Counted from the first letter of the stretch, positions 27,976 through 36,955 are shown. The stretch is 64,000 bases of DNA from Fictibacillus nanhaiensis (GCF_019801215.1 NZ_JAHVJO010000001.1:186001-250000); one strand, 5' to 3'. Translations and numbers: made by a program. Notes: a model not told the origin generated them from the sequence alone.

Positions 27976-29019
27976 ATGAAAGCAAAAATTGCAATTAATG
28001 GCTTGGGGAGAATCGGAAGAATGGTCTTCCGTAAAATGATGGAGAATGATGATTTCGAGGTTGTAGCTGTTAATGCCAGCTATCCGGCAGAAACATTGGC
28101 ACATATGGTTAAATACGATTCCATACATGGCACTTTTCCTGGAGATGTTATAGCTGCAGAAGATGCCCTTTTTATTAACGGAAAAAAAGTTACATTAGTT
28201 AATTCTCGAGATCCACTCGAATTACCGTGGAAAACACTTGGAATCGATATCGTGATTGAAGCAACAGGAAAATTTGTATCACAGGAAACCGCTGGGCTTC
28301 ATATCGAAGCTGGTGCTAAAAAGGTTATCATTACAGCTCCTGGTAAAAACGAAGATATTACAATTGTTATGGGTGTAAATGACAGCGATTACATTCCTTC
28401 AGAACACCATATTATTTCAAATGCATCGTGTACGACAAATTGTTTAGCTCCCGTTATAAAGGTGCTTGATGATCAGTTCGGTGTACAATCTGGAATGATG
28501 ACAACGGTTCATGCTTATACGAATGATCAAAAAAATATTGATAATCCACATAAAGATTTAAGACGTGCTCGTGCATGCGGACAGTCTATTATTCCAACAT
28601 CTACAGGTGCAGCAAAAGCGATTGCAAAAGTTCTTCCGCATCTAGAAGGCAAATTAAATGGGATGTCACTTAGAGTTCCGACTCCAAACGTTTCGTTAGT
28701 TGATGTGGTAGTGGAACTTAAGACTTCTGTTTCAAAAGATCAAGTTAACCATGCGTTCCAATCTGCGGCTGAAGGCTCTTTACAAGGCATTTTAGGTTAT
28801 AGCGATCTTCCTTTAGTTTCGATCGATTATAATGGTAATGAGAACTCATCCATTGTAGACGGTCTTTCAACAATGGTTATGGACGGAAACAAAGTAAAAG
28901 TATTAGCTTGGTATGACAATGAGTGGGGCTATTCTTGCCGAGTGGTCGATCTAGCGAAGCATGTTGCAGTCGCATTAAACGCTAGTACTTCTTTAGAAAA
29001 GAACGCTTCCGTGTCTTAA
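27976..29019 (+). CDS. gapB: Gluconeogenic glyceraldehyde-3-phosphate dehydrogenase GapB
   Basis: 347 residues, class I phosphorylating GAPDH. NAD(P) loop INGLGRIGRMVFRKM (about 7-21) and catalytic C152 in SNASCTTNCLAPV. GapB enzymes prefer NADP and run in the gluconeogenic direction. I call GapB rather than GapA because it lies next to speD, as in B. subtilis, and lacks the cggR-pgk-tpi context of gapA. GGAAGGAGC precedes the ATG. The CcpN-type box suggests repression on glucose. Confidence 0.92.
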   Translation: MKAKIAINGLGRIGRMVFRKMMENDDFEVVAVNASYPAETLAHMVKYDSIHGTFPGDVIAAEDALFINGKKVTLVNSRDPLELPWKTLGIDIVIEATGKFVSQETAGLHIEAGAKKVIITAPGKNEDITIVMGVNDSDYIPSEHHIISNASCTTNCLAPVIKVLDDQFGVQSGMMTTVHAYTNDQKNIDNPHKDLRRARACGQSIIPTSTGAAKAIAKVLPHLEGKLNGMSLRVPTPNVSLVDVVVELKTSVSKDQVNHAFQSAAEGSLQGILGYSDLPLVSIDYNGNENSSIVDGLSTMVMDGNKVKVLAWYDNEWGYSCRVVDLAKHVAVALNASTSLEKNASVS

Positions 29020-29041
29020 TGTTATTTTTTTATAAAAGTTC

Positions 29042-29070
29042 AAAGCTGGGGAAAATCCCGGCTTTTTTTG
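29042..29070 (+). terminator. Terminator after gapB
   Basis: AAAGCTGGG/CCCGGCTTT (one T-G pair) with a 6-nt loop and a T7 run. It separates gapB from speD. Confidence 0.85.
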
Positions 29071-29129
29071 TTTGACAAAAAATAACTAGTTTTTTTAAAA
29101 AAACCATTAAAAAAAATTCATTATAGTTA

Positions 29130-29158
29130 TTGCAAATAAATTTTAAAAGAAGTATACT
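29130..29158 (+). promoter_or_regulatory. Sigma-A promoter of speD
   Basis: TTGCAA (29130-29135), a 17-nt spacer and TATACT (29153-29158). It gives a leader of about 140 nt before the speD start codon. Confidence 0.7.
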
Positions 29159-29164
29159 ATGATT

Positions 29165-29305
29165 CGTGAACTTCAAATAAAGCAAACAAAGGCATTGAAT
29201 GCTACTTAAAGGGTTAGGACCTCTTTGGACTAACTTGCCCCCGTGGTAGATGTTCGATTCCGCATGCTTGAAGGCATGATTATTTTTAAAAGGGGGACTA
29301 TGCTA
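29165..29305 (+). ncRNA. Candidate structured 5' leader of speD
   Basis: A roughly 140-nt untranslated leader with several pairings: GCAT-TGA-ATGC, TTAG...CTAA around 29211-29233, and CATGC-TTGAAG-GCATG. A CCCCC run (29238-29242) can pair with the GGGGG of the speD Shine-Dalgarno (29292-29296). I do not recognise an Rfam class. No T-run terminator precedes the gene, so control would be translational if present. Confidence 0.4.
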
Positions 29306-29689
29306 ATGGATACAATGGGAAGACACGTAATTGCTGAGTTATGGGGTTGTGATTCTGAAAAACTAAATGACATGAAATTTATTGAAGAGACTTTCGTTGA
29401 TGCTGCACTTAAAGCTGGTGCGGAGATTCGTGAGGTAGCTTTTCATAAATTTGCTCCACATGGTGTGAGTGGTGTTGTTATTATTTCTGAATCTCATCTA
29501 ACTATTCACAGTTTTCCTGAGCATGGTTATGCAAGTATTGATGTATATACGTGTGGAGATCGAATCGATCCTAACGTTGCTGCTGATTATATTTCAGAAG
29601 CATTAGGCGCTAAAAAACGCGAAAATCTGGAAGTTCCTCGTGGAATGGGTCCAATTTCCGTTGCCAAATCGAAAGTTACAGCTCAATAA
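29306..29689 (+). CDS. speD: S-adenosylmethionine decarboxylase proenzyme SpeD
   Basis: Pyruvoyl enzyme that makes decarboxylated SAM for spermidine synthesis. 127 residues, the short bacterial class. The self-processing site is in [24 protein letters not shown] (split over about 61-84), where the serine of HLTIHS-type segments becomes the pyruvoyl group. I choose the ATG at 29306, about 10 nt after AGGGGG; the ATG two codons upstream is too close to the SD. Upstream in-frame starts would lie inside the leader. Own promoter and terminator. Confidence 0.93.
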   Translation: MDTMGRHVIAELWGCDSEKLNDMKFIEETFVDAALKAGAEIREVAFHKFAPHGVSGVVIISESHLTIHSFPEHGYASIDVYTCGDRIDPNVAADYISEALGAKKRENLEVPRGMGPISVAKSKVTAQ

Positions 29690-29709
29690 TTTAAAACAGA
29701 ATGTAAGCG

Positions 29710-29738
29710 GGGTGTGAATTTCACACCTCTTTTTTATT
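29710..29738 (+). terminator. Terminator after speD
   Basis: GGTGTGA-AATT-TCACACC-type hairpin followed by TCTTTTTTATTTT. Confidence 0.8.
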
Positions 29739-29791
29739 TTATATAGAATGGGGAATAATACGATTCAATTATTTTGATTTGGAGGTCTGTT

Positions 29792-30187
29792 ATGTTTAGA
29801 AAGCTGCAAAACCTTATGGAAAATCATGCGGAAACGAGTGAACTGCATGTGGACGAAAGACTCCGAACCCATTATTTTAAAGTTAATAAAGCAGAAGTGC
29901 TCAATGTGATTAAAAATATCCTTGATGAAGACACCAATTTTCGGGAACTTGGGTTTTCAGAAGAAAGGGGAGAAGTGACGTTCGAAGTAAGACAACCGAA
30001 AAATGCTTTTGTTGTGATGAGTGTAGTGACTGTTAAAGCATACAATACGGCTGTAGATATTAATGTTACAACGGAGTCTGCCCTCCCTTTTAATTTTGGA
30101 AATAACCAGCGCCTGATTAGCAGTCTCTATGAAGATTTAAAACAGAGACTACCTTATCTCGGAACATCATTGGCTGAAAAATTATAG
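29792..30187 (+). CDS. Conserved cytosolic protein, possibly DUF1499-like
   Basis: 131 residues with no signal peptide or membrane helix. The sequence alternates helices with beta strands (RGEVTFEVRQPKNAFVVMSVVTVKAYNTAVDINVTT split), an architecture like small ligand-binding START/DUF1499-type folds. I am not certain of the family. The ATG at 29792 follows GGAGGT; the in-frame TTG at 29774 lies upstream of that site and is rejected. It stands alone between speD and nrdR. Confidence 0.7.
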   Translation: MFRKLQNLMENHAETSELHVDERLRTHYFKVNKAEVLNVIKNILDEDTNFRELGFSEERGEVTFEVRQPKNAFVVMSVVTVKAYNTAVDINVTTESALPFNFGNNQRLISSLYEDLKQRLPYLGTSLAEKL

Positions 30188-30258
30188 GAATAGCTTGTCA
30201 CATACCTCCCTTTTCTTTAAGATAGAGTAGAATAGAAAATTTTTTGGGGATGATTACA

Positions 30259-30720
30259 ATGAGGTGTCCTTCTTGCCAGCACAATGGAACAAAAGTGCTT
30301 GATTCTCGACCTGTACATAGTGGACGATCCATTCGCCGAAGACGGGAATGTGAATCATGCAGTTATCGATTTACTACATTTGAAACGGTAGAACAAACAC
30401 CGCTTATCATTGTTAAAAAAGGCGGAGAAAGAGAAGAATTCAGCCGCGAAAAAATTCTTAGAGGGCTAATAAAGGCTTGTGAAAAGAGGCCTGTCCCTTT
30501 AGAAACACTAGAAAATATAGTAGATAACATTGAAAAAGAATTGCGAAATAGCGGAGCATCAGAAATTTCAAGCACAGCTGTTGGTGAACAGGTGATGGAA
30601 CATCTTTCAAAAACAGATGAGGTAGCTTATGTCAGATTTGCCTCTGTATATCGTCAATTTAAAGATATTAACGTTTTTATTCAGGAACTGAAAGAACTGA
30701 TCAAAAAAGAGGAGCGTTAA
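30259..30720 (+). CDS. nrdR: Ribonucleotide reductase repressor NrdR
   Basis: Zinc-ribbon/ATP-cone repressor of ribonucleotide reductase genes. 153 residues. [18 protein letters not shown] and [14 protein letters not shown] supply four zinc cysteines; the ATP-cone follows (about 48-135, [20 protein letters not shown]-type segment). The ATG at 30259 begins the conserved N-terminus and has GGGGATGA upstream; two in-frame upstream ATG/GTG codons are not used. In front of dnaB-dnaI, as in many Bacillus, linking dNTP supply and replication. Confidence 0.94.
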   Translation: MRCPSCQHNGTKVLDSRPVHSGRSIRRRRECESCSYRFTTFETVEQTPLIIVKKGGEREEFSREKILRGLIKACEKRPVPLETLENIVDNIEKELRNSGASEISSTAVGEQVMEHLSKTDEVAYVRFASVYRQFKDINVFIQELKELIKKEER

Positions 30721-30752
30721 AGCGTCAGTATAACGGCTATAACGCTCTTTTT
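30711..30752 (+). terminator. Terminator after nrdR
   Basis: AGAGCGTTA...TAACGCTCTTTTTG: the left arm overlaps the last codons of nrdR. It may only attenuate transcription into dnaB. Confidence 0.6.
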
Positions 30753-30795
30753 GTACGATATAAACAGTATTTTTAATAGATAAAGGGTGAAAACG

Positions 30796-32184
30796 ATGAC
30801 GGTACATTTTCAGGAAGTAGTGCCCGTTGATACGTATTCCGTCCAGAGTAAGGGTTTGTTGCATGAAATCGATCAAAAAGTGCTTACATTACTGTATCAG
30901 CCATTGGTTGGAGCTTTTGCATACAGTTTGTATATGACTTTATGGTGTGAATCGAATATGAACCAACAAACAAAAAAACATCAACACCTTATGAACCTAA
31001 CGCAATTTTCTTTAAAAGATATATTATCTGGAAGAAAAAAGTTAGAAGCGATCGGGCTTTTAAAAACGTTTAAACAGGATCAGGATAACGCAAGAGAATA
31101 TTTATACGAGCTTCAGCTGCCCCTTTCACCTAAAGCCTTTTTTACGGATGGCTTTTTAAGCATTTATTTGTTTAACCGTTTGGGACAAAAGAGGTTTCAG
31201 GAAGTACGGGAGACATTCCTAGTTCCGCAGAAGGACTCTGATGGCTTTAAAGATGTCACAGCCTCGTTTAGTGATGTGTTTACTTCACTTCATCCGTCAG
31301 AGATGACTGCTAAAAGTTATTCGGAGATCACCGAAAGAGCAGTGGACTCGGAGAATACAACGCTTGTTGAAAAAGGTGTACAGGGAAGAGTTACCTTAGG
31401 GGATGAAACGTTCGACTTTGAGGCAATGGTTAACCAGATTTCAACCTTTATTGTTCCTAAAGAAGTGTTAACACCAAAGCTAAAGGAAGCAATCTATAAA
31501 CTTGCTTATATCTATCAGCTTGAACCAATGGATATGAGCAGACAGATTCAAAATGTATATTACTCTACAGGTGAGATTACGAGTGAGAATCTTCGGCGTG
31601 AAATCCAAAAATGGTATCGTTTTGAACATGAAGAAGGACTGCCCGTGTTGTCATTAAGAACACAGCCTGTACCTTTAAAAGCTCTGCATGGGATGGAGCC
31701 CCAAACAAAAGAAGAAGAACAGATTAAATTCTTTGAAGAAGTTTCACCGTATAGGCTGCTAGAAGATTATAGCGGTGCGACTCCGGCAGAGGTTGATCTG
31801 AAACTCGTTGCTTACTGTATGCTCGATCAGAACCTTACCCCAGGCGTAACAAATGTTCTTTTAGACTATGTGCTCACTACTAATGATATGAAACTTGCAA
31901 AAGGACTCGTTGAACGTATTTCATCCCATTGGGCAAGGAAAAAAGTGCAAACCGTTTCAGAAGCTATGGCACTCGCACGTGATGAAAAAAGAAAATACAA
32001 AGAGTGGCAAGATAAAAAGACGATGAAGCCAGGGTTTTATAATGGTAAACAACAACAGCCGAACGTGGCCGTGCCAGATTGGTTAAAGCCTGAAACGAAT
32101 ACAGGTGTCCAGAACAAGGACAACGATGCAATGGAAGACGAAAACAGAAAATGGTTAGAAAGCTTGTTGAACAATTCGAAATAA
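30796..32184 (+). CDS. dnaB: Replication initiation and membrane attachment protein DnaB
   Basis: Gram-positive DnaB is not the helicase. It acts with DnaD and DnaI to load the replicative helicase DnaC at oriC and stalled forks. 462 residues. It has an N-terminal DDBH1-like winged region (about 1-110, LYQPLVGAFAYSLYMTL) and a C-terminal DDBH2 helical region with YKEWQDKK near 400. The ATG at 30796 follows AAAGGGTGA. dnaI starts 13 bp downstream. Confidence 0.93.
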   Translation: MTVHFQEVVPVDTYSVQSKGLLHEIDQKVLTLLYQPLVGAFAYSLYMTLWCESNMNQQTKKHQHLMNLTQFSLKDILSGRKKLEAIGLLKTFKQDQDNAREYLYELQLPLSPKAFFTDGFLSIYLFNRLGQKRFQEVRETFLVPQKDSDGFKDVTASFSDVFTSLHPSEMTAKSYSEITERAVDSENTTLVEKGVQGRVTLGDETFDFEAMVNQISTFIVPKEVLTPKLKEAIYKLAYIYQLEPMDMSRQIQNVYYSTGEITSENLRREIQKWYRFEHEEGLPVLSLRTQPVPLKALHGMEPQTKEEEQIKFFEEVSPYRLLEDYSGATPAEVDLKLVAYCMLDQNLTPGVTNVLLDYVLTTNDMKLAKGLVERISSHWARKKVQTVSEAMALARDEKRKYKEWQDKKTMKPGFYNGKQQQPNVAVPDWLKPETNTGVQNKDNDAMEDENRKWLESLLNNSK

Positions 32185-32197
32185 AGGGGGGATTAAC

Positions 32198-33139
32198 ATG
32201 GAATCAATCAAGGAATCTGTTAAGCATATGCCGGGATTTGATAAATTTCAGGAAAAATACGAACTTATGAAACAGCAAGTTCTAACAGATCCAAAAGTAA
32301 TGCGTTTTTTAAGAGAAAATCCTGACATTTCAGATACCCATGCCGATAAATTATTGTCGAGTTTTTATACCTTTAAAAACGAACAACAAGCGTGCAGAAA
32401 CTGTCCTGGTTTGGAAAAATGCCCGAATATCATGCAAGGATACCGTTCAGAACTTACAAGAGTGAGACAAACTGTAGAGCTGAGGTACAAACCTTGTGAT
32501 CTCAAAATAAGAGATGAACAGAAAAAATCGATGGCCACGTTGATTAAGAGCTATTTTATTCCGAAAGAAATCCTTGGCGCTACATTCGAGCGGCTTTATA
32601 AACATAGTATCGATGACTCGAGACGAAATGCTATATCAAAAGCGTATGAATTTGTTCAAATGGCTGGTACAGACCAACAAGTAAAAGGGATATACTTTTA
32701 TGGGAAATTTGGAGTCGGCAAGACATACTTGCTTGGCGCGATCGCAAATGGTTTAGCCGAAAAAGGAATCAATTCTCTCATGGTTCACACACCAGAGTTT
32801 TTACGTGAAATGAAAAATTCTTTGTCAGATGGCAGCTTTGATTCAAAAATGGAATTGTTAAAAACGATACCTGTTTTGATGCTTGATGATATTGGCGCAG
32901 AAAATATGACGAATTGGGTCCGTGATGAAATTCTTGGAGTCATTCTTCAATACAGAATGATGGAAAAGCTTCCTACACTCTATACTTCAAATTGTGATTT
33001 TGATATGCTTTTGCAGCACCTTTCCTACTCGCAAAAAGGCGGGCTTGATGAAGTAAAAGCACTTAGGATTATGGAACGAATTAAACACTTAAGTTCACCC
33101 GTGTTTATGGGTGGCAGTAAAAATTTCAGAGAAGAATGA
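32198..33139 (+). CDS. dnaI: Primosomal protein / helicase loader DnaI
   Basis: AAA+ ATPase that loads the replicative helicase. 313 residues. The N-terminal zinc-binding helicase-interaction part has CRNCPGLEKCPN near residue 66-77 and another Cys near 104. Walker A YGKFGVGKTYLLG (about 167-179) and Walker B VLMLDDIGAEN (about 225-235) are intact. AAGGGGGGAT precedes the ATG. Cotranscribed with dnaB. Confidence 0.95.
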   Translation: MESIKESVKHMPGFDKFQEKYELMKQQVLTDPKVMRFLRENPDISDTHADKLLSSFYTFKNEQQACRNCPGLEKCPNIMQGYRSELTRVRQTVELRYKPCDLKIRDEQKKSMATLIKSYFIPKEILGATFERLYKHSIDDSRRNAISKAYEFVQMAGTDQQVKGIYFYGKFGVGKTYLLGAIANGLAEKGINSLMVHTPEFLREMKNSLSDGSFDSKMELLKTIPVLMLDDIGAENMTNWVRDEILGVILQYRMMEKLPTLYTSNCDFDMLLQHLSYSQKGGLDEVKALRIMERIKHLSSPVFMGGSKNFREE

Positions 33140-33142
33140 TAA

Positions 33143-33178
33143 AAAACTTCTGCTCTTTGTGAGCAGGAGTTTTTTTAC
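33143..33178 (+). terminator. Terminator after dnaI
   Basis: AAACTTCTGCTC/GAGCAGGAGTTT with a 5-nt loop and a T7 run. Confidence 0.88.
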
Positions 33179-33268
33179 TGATTTTATTCTTTCTTAACAC
33201 TCATAGCTGTCTCTTCTATTAAAATATGTTAGGATAAGTCTATAAGAAATTGGATTCGGAGGTTACCG

Positions 33269-34375
33269 ATGAGTATTGAATCGATTTTGCAGAAAGCATT
33301 GGATGGCGAACGTTTATCGGTAGAAGATGCTGTTAAACTTTATGAAAGTGATGAAGTCGAACGAATGGGGGAAGTTGCTGACGTTATTATGAAAAGGTGG
33401 CATCCAGAACCGATCACCTCTTTTGTAATCGGCCGTAACGTTAACTATACTAATTTTTGTGATACATATTGCAGATTTTGTGCCTTTTATAGACCGCCTG
33501 GAAGTGAAGAGGGATACGTTTTAGAGGATGAGGTTATTTTTCAAAAAATCCAGGAAACGGTAGATGTGGGCGGAACAGAAATCTTAATGCAAGGTGGAAC
33601 GAATCCGAATCTGCCTTTTAGCTATTATACAGATTTATTGCGTGAGATTAAGAAACGCTTCTCAATAACGATGCATTCATTTTCACCTGCTGAAATATGG
33701 AAAATGGTTGAAGTATCCGGATTATCCCTGGAGGAAGTTCTTCGTGAATTGAAAGAAGCTGGTTTAGATTCTTTACCAGGCGGGGGAGCAGAAATTCTAG
33801 ATGATCGCACGCGGAAAAAAATCAGTAAACTTAAAGGTTCCTGGACTGAGTGGATTGAATGTATGAAGACTGCTAAAAAAGTAGGTCTTCATTCAACTGC
33901 TACAATGGTTATTGGATTTGGGGAGAGTTTTGAAGAAAGAGCTCTTCACTTAAAACGAGTTCGTGATGCACAAGATGAAACCAATTGTTTTCTTGCCTTT
34001 ATTTCTTGGACGTTCCAGCCTGACAATACGAATATGAAAGCTGAGAAAACAACTCCTAGAGAATACTTAAAGAATGTTGCCATTTCCCGTATTTTCTTAG
34101 ACAACATCCCAAATTTCCAATCCTCATGGGTAACCATGGGACCTGAAGTCGGCAAGAAATCTCTTCATTATGGATGCAATGATTTTGGAAGTACGATGAT
34201 GGAGGAAAATGTTGTTTCTGCAGCAGGTACAACTCATAAAGTAAATACGAATTTAACTTTGCGTTTAATTCGTGAGGCTGGGAAAATTCCTGCACAACGT
34301 AATACAAAATATGAAGTTCTTCGTGTGTTTGAGGACGAGGAAAAAGCTGAAAAAGATTTTGTGATGCAAAATTAA
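33269..34375 (+). CDS. mqnC: Radical-SAM cyclic dehypoxanthinyl futalosine synthase MqnC
   Basis: 368 residues. Radical-SAM cluster CxxxCxxC at C64, C68 and C71 (NFCDTYCRFCAFYRPPG). The MQGGTNPNLP and SLPGGGAEILDDRTR motifs are those of the MqnC/MqnE/CofH group. YTNFCDTYCRFCAFYR and the length favour MqnC, which cyclises dehypoxanthine futalosine in the alternative menaquinone pathway. GGAGGT precedes the ATG. It stands alone between dnaI and a transporter; no other mqn gene is in the window, so its real pathway is unproven. Confidence 0.85.
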   Translation: MSIESILQKALDGERLSVEDAVKLYESDEVERMGEVADVIMKRWHPEPITSFVIGRNVNYTNFCDTYCRFCAFYRPPGSEEGYVLEDEVIFQKIQETVDVGGTEILMQGGTNPNLPFSYYTDLLREIKKRFSITMHSFSPAEIWKMVEVSGLSLEEVLRELKEAGLDSLPGGGAEILDDRTRKKISKLKGSWTEWIECMKTAKKVGLHSTATMVIGFGESFEERALHLKRVRDAQDETNCFLAFISWTFQPDNTNMKAEKTTPREYLKNVAISRIFLDNIPNFQSSWVTMGPEVGKKSLHYGCNDFGSTMMEENVVSAAGTTHKVNTNLTLRLIREAGKIPAQRNTKYEVLRVFEDEEKAEKDFVMQN

Positions 34376-34407
34376 ATCTGACAATAACACAATAAACAGA
34401 TACTCTT

Positions 34408-34436
34408 AAGATCCCTTTAATAGGGATCTTTTTATT
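34408..34436 (+). terminator. Terminator after mqnC
   Basis: AAGATCCCT/AGGGATCTT with a 5-nt loop and a TTTATTTT tail. Confidence 0.85.
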
Positions 34437-34519
34437 TTAAAAATAATAATTAGAATTTTCCTTATATTTAAAATATTGTGTATAATATAAGGATATTAAA
34501 CATAAGGGGGAAATGGAAA

Positions 34520-35299
34520 ATGAATGTGAAACAGATGTTGAAAATGGGAGTTATCGGATTATCTGCAGCGTTTTTGGTAGCCTGCAGCAGTACAGGGTCA
34601 GATGAAAAATTAACAATAGGAACAGATGCAGCCTATGCTCCTTTTGAGTCTTTGGATGGTGACAAAATCGTTGGCTTTGATGTGGACCTGCTCGATGCCG
34701 TCATGAAGGAAGCGGGTTTAGAATACGAACTGAAAAATTTAGGATGGGATCCTTTATTGATTGCTCTTCAAAATGACGAAGTGAATGCCGGGATATCTGC
34801 TATGACGATCAATGAAAAGCGAAAGAAAAGTTATGATTTTTCCTCTCCTTATTTTGAATCCATTAATATGATTCTAGCAAAAGAGGGAACATCTATTAAA
34901 ACGGCTCAAGACTTAGAGGGCAAGAAGGTAAGTGTTCAAAACGGAACGACCGGGCAAGAAGCACTTGAGAAAATGTTTGGTGCCACAGAGAATATTAAGA
35001 AATACGATAATAATACTCTTGCTATACAAGCATTATTGAATGGTGAGGTAGAAGCTGTTGTTGCTGACAATGCAGTTGTGCAGGAATATGCTAAAAATAA
35101 TCCTGACAAAAAGCTGGTAGCAATCAGTGATAAGGAGAACTTTGAGAGTGAATTTTATGGAATTGCTTTTCCTAAAGGTGCAGATCATCAGGAAGAAATC
35201 AACAAAGCTCTTAAAAAAGTAATCGATGATGGGAAATACGCAGAAATCTATAAAAAATGGTTTGGGGAAGAGCCGAATGTAGATGTGCTGAAACAATAA
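34520..35299 (+). CDS. Amino-acid ABC transporter substrate-binding lipoprotein
   Basis: 259 residues. A lipoprotein signal peptide ends in LVAC with lipidated C22, followed by a type II periplasmic-binding fold (LTIGTDAAYAPFESLDGDKIVGFDVDL split over about 31-57; SAMTINEKRKKSYDFSSPY near 93-111). This is the polar amino-acid (GlnH/HisJ/cystine) family. The ligand cannot be assigned from sequence. The ATG at 34520 follows AAGGGGGAAA. The permease gene starts 16 bp after the stop. Confidence 0.88.
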   Translation: MNVKQMLKMGVIGLSAAFLVACSSTGSDEKLTIGTDAAYAPFESLDGDKIVGFDVDLLDAVMKEAGLEYELKNLGWDPLLIALQNDEVNAGISAMTINEKRKKSYDFSSPYFESINMILAKEGTSIKTAQDLEGKKVSVQNGTTGQEALEKMFGATENIKKYDNNTLAIQALLNGEVEAVVADNAVVQEYAKNNPDKKLVAISDKENFESEFYGIAFPKGADHQEEINKALKKVIDDGKYAEIYKKWFGEEPNVDVLKQ

Positions 35300-35315
35300 T
35301 TTTTTGGAGGTCTGC

Positions 35316-35972
35316 ATGGAATATTCTTTACAAATCATAGGTGATTACATGCCCTTGTTCCTAAAAGGTACATGGGTTACAATACAGCTTTCTTTTTTAG
35401 CTATTCTATTTGGAACGATTCTGGGCTTGTTTATTGGGTTAGGAAAGATGGTAAAACAGCCATTAATCAGTTTACCCTGCGTTTGGTACATAAGTTTTTT
35501 TCGCGGCACACCTTTACTTGTTCAAATTTTATTGATTCACTCCGCTTTAATGCCGCTTATTATGAAACCGCCTAATGTTTTTATTTCAAGTGTACTCGCA
35601 TTATCTTTAAATGCCGCGGCGTACATCTCTGAAATATTTAGAGCAGGAATTCAGTCGATCGACAAAGGACAGATGGAAGCTGCACGATCAGTAGGGATGA
35701 CACATGTTCAAGCAATGAGACATGTGATACTGCCACAAGCCTCAAGAAGGATGATTCCGCCTCTTGGAAATGAATTTATTGTATTAATAAAAGATTCATC
35801 TCTCGTGTCTATTATAGCGACACCAGAATTGATGTATTATGCAAGAGCTATGATGGGCCAATATTATCGTCCTTGGGAGCCTTATATGACTGCAGCTCTT
35901 ATGTATTTAATTTTAACTCTTGGCATGGCATTCATCCTTTCTAAAATCGAGCGCAAATTTGTATATGATTAA
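35316..35972 (+). CDS. Amino-acid ABC transporter permease
   Basis: 218 residues of the HisM/GlnP family with five predicted helices. The EAA loop that contacts the ATPase is visible near 130-150 (GMTHVQAMRHVILPQASRRM). WVTIQLSFLAILFGT at the start and FRAGIQSIDKGQMEAARS are typical. The ATG at 35316 follows GGAGGT; the in-frame TTG at 35304 overlaps this site. A terminator follows directly and no ATPase gene is nearby, so the pair must borrow one. Confidence 0.9.
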   Translation: MEYSLQIIGDYMPLFLKGTWVTIQLSFLAILFGTILGLFIGLGKMVKQPLISLPCVWYISFFRGTPLLVQILLIHSALMPLIMKPPNVFISSVLALSLNAAAYISEIFRAGIQSIDKGQMEAARSVGMTHVQAMRHVILPQASRRMIPPLGNEFIVLIKDSSLVSIIATPELMYYARAMMGQYYRPWEPYMTAALMYLILTLGMAFILSKIERKFVYD

Positions 35973-35999
35973 ACAACCTGATATCCGGGTTGTTTTTTT
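35972..35999 (+). terminator. Terminator after the ABC permease
   Basis: AACAACC/GGGTTGTT with an 8-nt loop and T7. It closes the two-gene transporter unit. Confidence 0.8.
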
Positions 36000-36070
36000 A
36001 TTGCGGTAACATTTTTTATGACCAGGTCCCATATATTGTATTATTGAGATTTTATATGGGGGGGACTCGT

Positions 36071-36940
36071 TTGTTCACGATAGCTTTTTCACACCCATCT
36101 GATGGGATTGCTGTCCGTAAAAATATGATTAGGACAGCAGCAAAACATAAAATTAACCCTTCCTTTGCCAAATTATCTGAAGCTTCTTCAAAAATTCTTG
36201 AATTGCACATACAGGAAGATAAAGGATTCATATTGGATGTGTTAACAGAATTTACACGAAATAAGGTTGAAGATGTTTGTTTAAAGGAAATGATTGAACA
36301 TGCCTTTTTTTATGATGATGCTGCAGAACAAAAGGAAATATTCTTAATTACAAAAAGCATTATTTCTGGTGAGCTTGAAGGGATACCTGAAGTTAAAAAC
36401 CTGACGGATCTGAATGAACTCATCAGAAGTCAGTGGGCGTCCATTCTTCATGAAACAACAGAATGTATTGAGTTTGAAGCTTTTTTAAAGTTTCGAATGA
36501 AAGAATATGTAGCAACTTTGCTCAAAGTAGTAGAGTGCGCAATCGACGAATATAAACTCGAGCTTGAATATCAGATGTTCGTAGACCAATTACGAAATTG
36601 TTTAACAAAGCAAAAATCTTTTATAAAGAACCATGTTATTGTTATTTTTGACTGTGAAGATGTTGTTATTTTTGATGAGCATCAGAATCCTTTATCCACA
36701 TCCCAATTAAAGCAGCTTCATGAAAAAGCTTTGAAATTAACGAATGTCGTGAACTTAGATGAACGCCTTCTTGGGCCTCTGATTGGACTGGCGCCTGGAT
36801 CTGCTAAAATCTACTCCTATGATATGGACCATCCACTTTTACAAACCGTTAAAAATATTTTTCAAGAACACGTCTCTATTGCTCCACTTGAAAGGATGAC
36901 ATTTAAACAGAATAGGTGTTTTCGGAAAAAAAAGTCATAA
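36071..36940 (+). CDS. ytxC: YtxC family sporulation-associated protein
   Basis: 289 residues, soluble, rich in helices, with Glu/Lys-rich middle and no catalytic motif I recognise. The N-terminus (LFTIAFSHPSDGIAV) and position before thrS match YtxC, a Bacillus family linked to sporulation with no known mechanism. The start is TTG at 36071, 8 nt after GGGGGGGA; the longer frame would run into the preceding terminator. Low similarity to anything enzymatic. Confidence 0.78.
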   Translation: MFTIAFSHPSDGIAVRKNMIRTAAKHKINPSFAKLSEASSKILELHIQEDKGFILDVLTEFTRNKVEDVCLKEMIEHAFFYDDAAEQKEIFLITKSIISGELEGIPEVKNLTDLNELIRSQWASILHETTECIEFEAFLKFRMKEYVATLLKVVECAIDEYKLELEYQMFVDQLRNCLTKQKSFIKNHVIVIFDCEDVVIFDEHQNPLSTSQLKQLHEKALKLTNVVNLDERLLGPLIGLAPGSAKIYSYDMDHPLLQTVKNIFQEHVSIAPLERMTFKQNRCFRKKKS

Positions 36941-36955
36941 ACTGTTAACGTCCTC

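Noticed and set aside
29240-29275. TTCGATTCC-like T-loop in the speD leader, suggesting a tRNA
   Set aside because: The flanking bases do not form a 5-bp T-stem (AGATG against CCGCA) and no acceptor or anticodon stem could be built.
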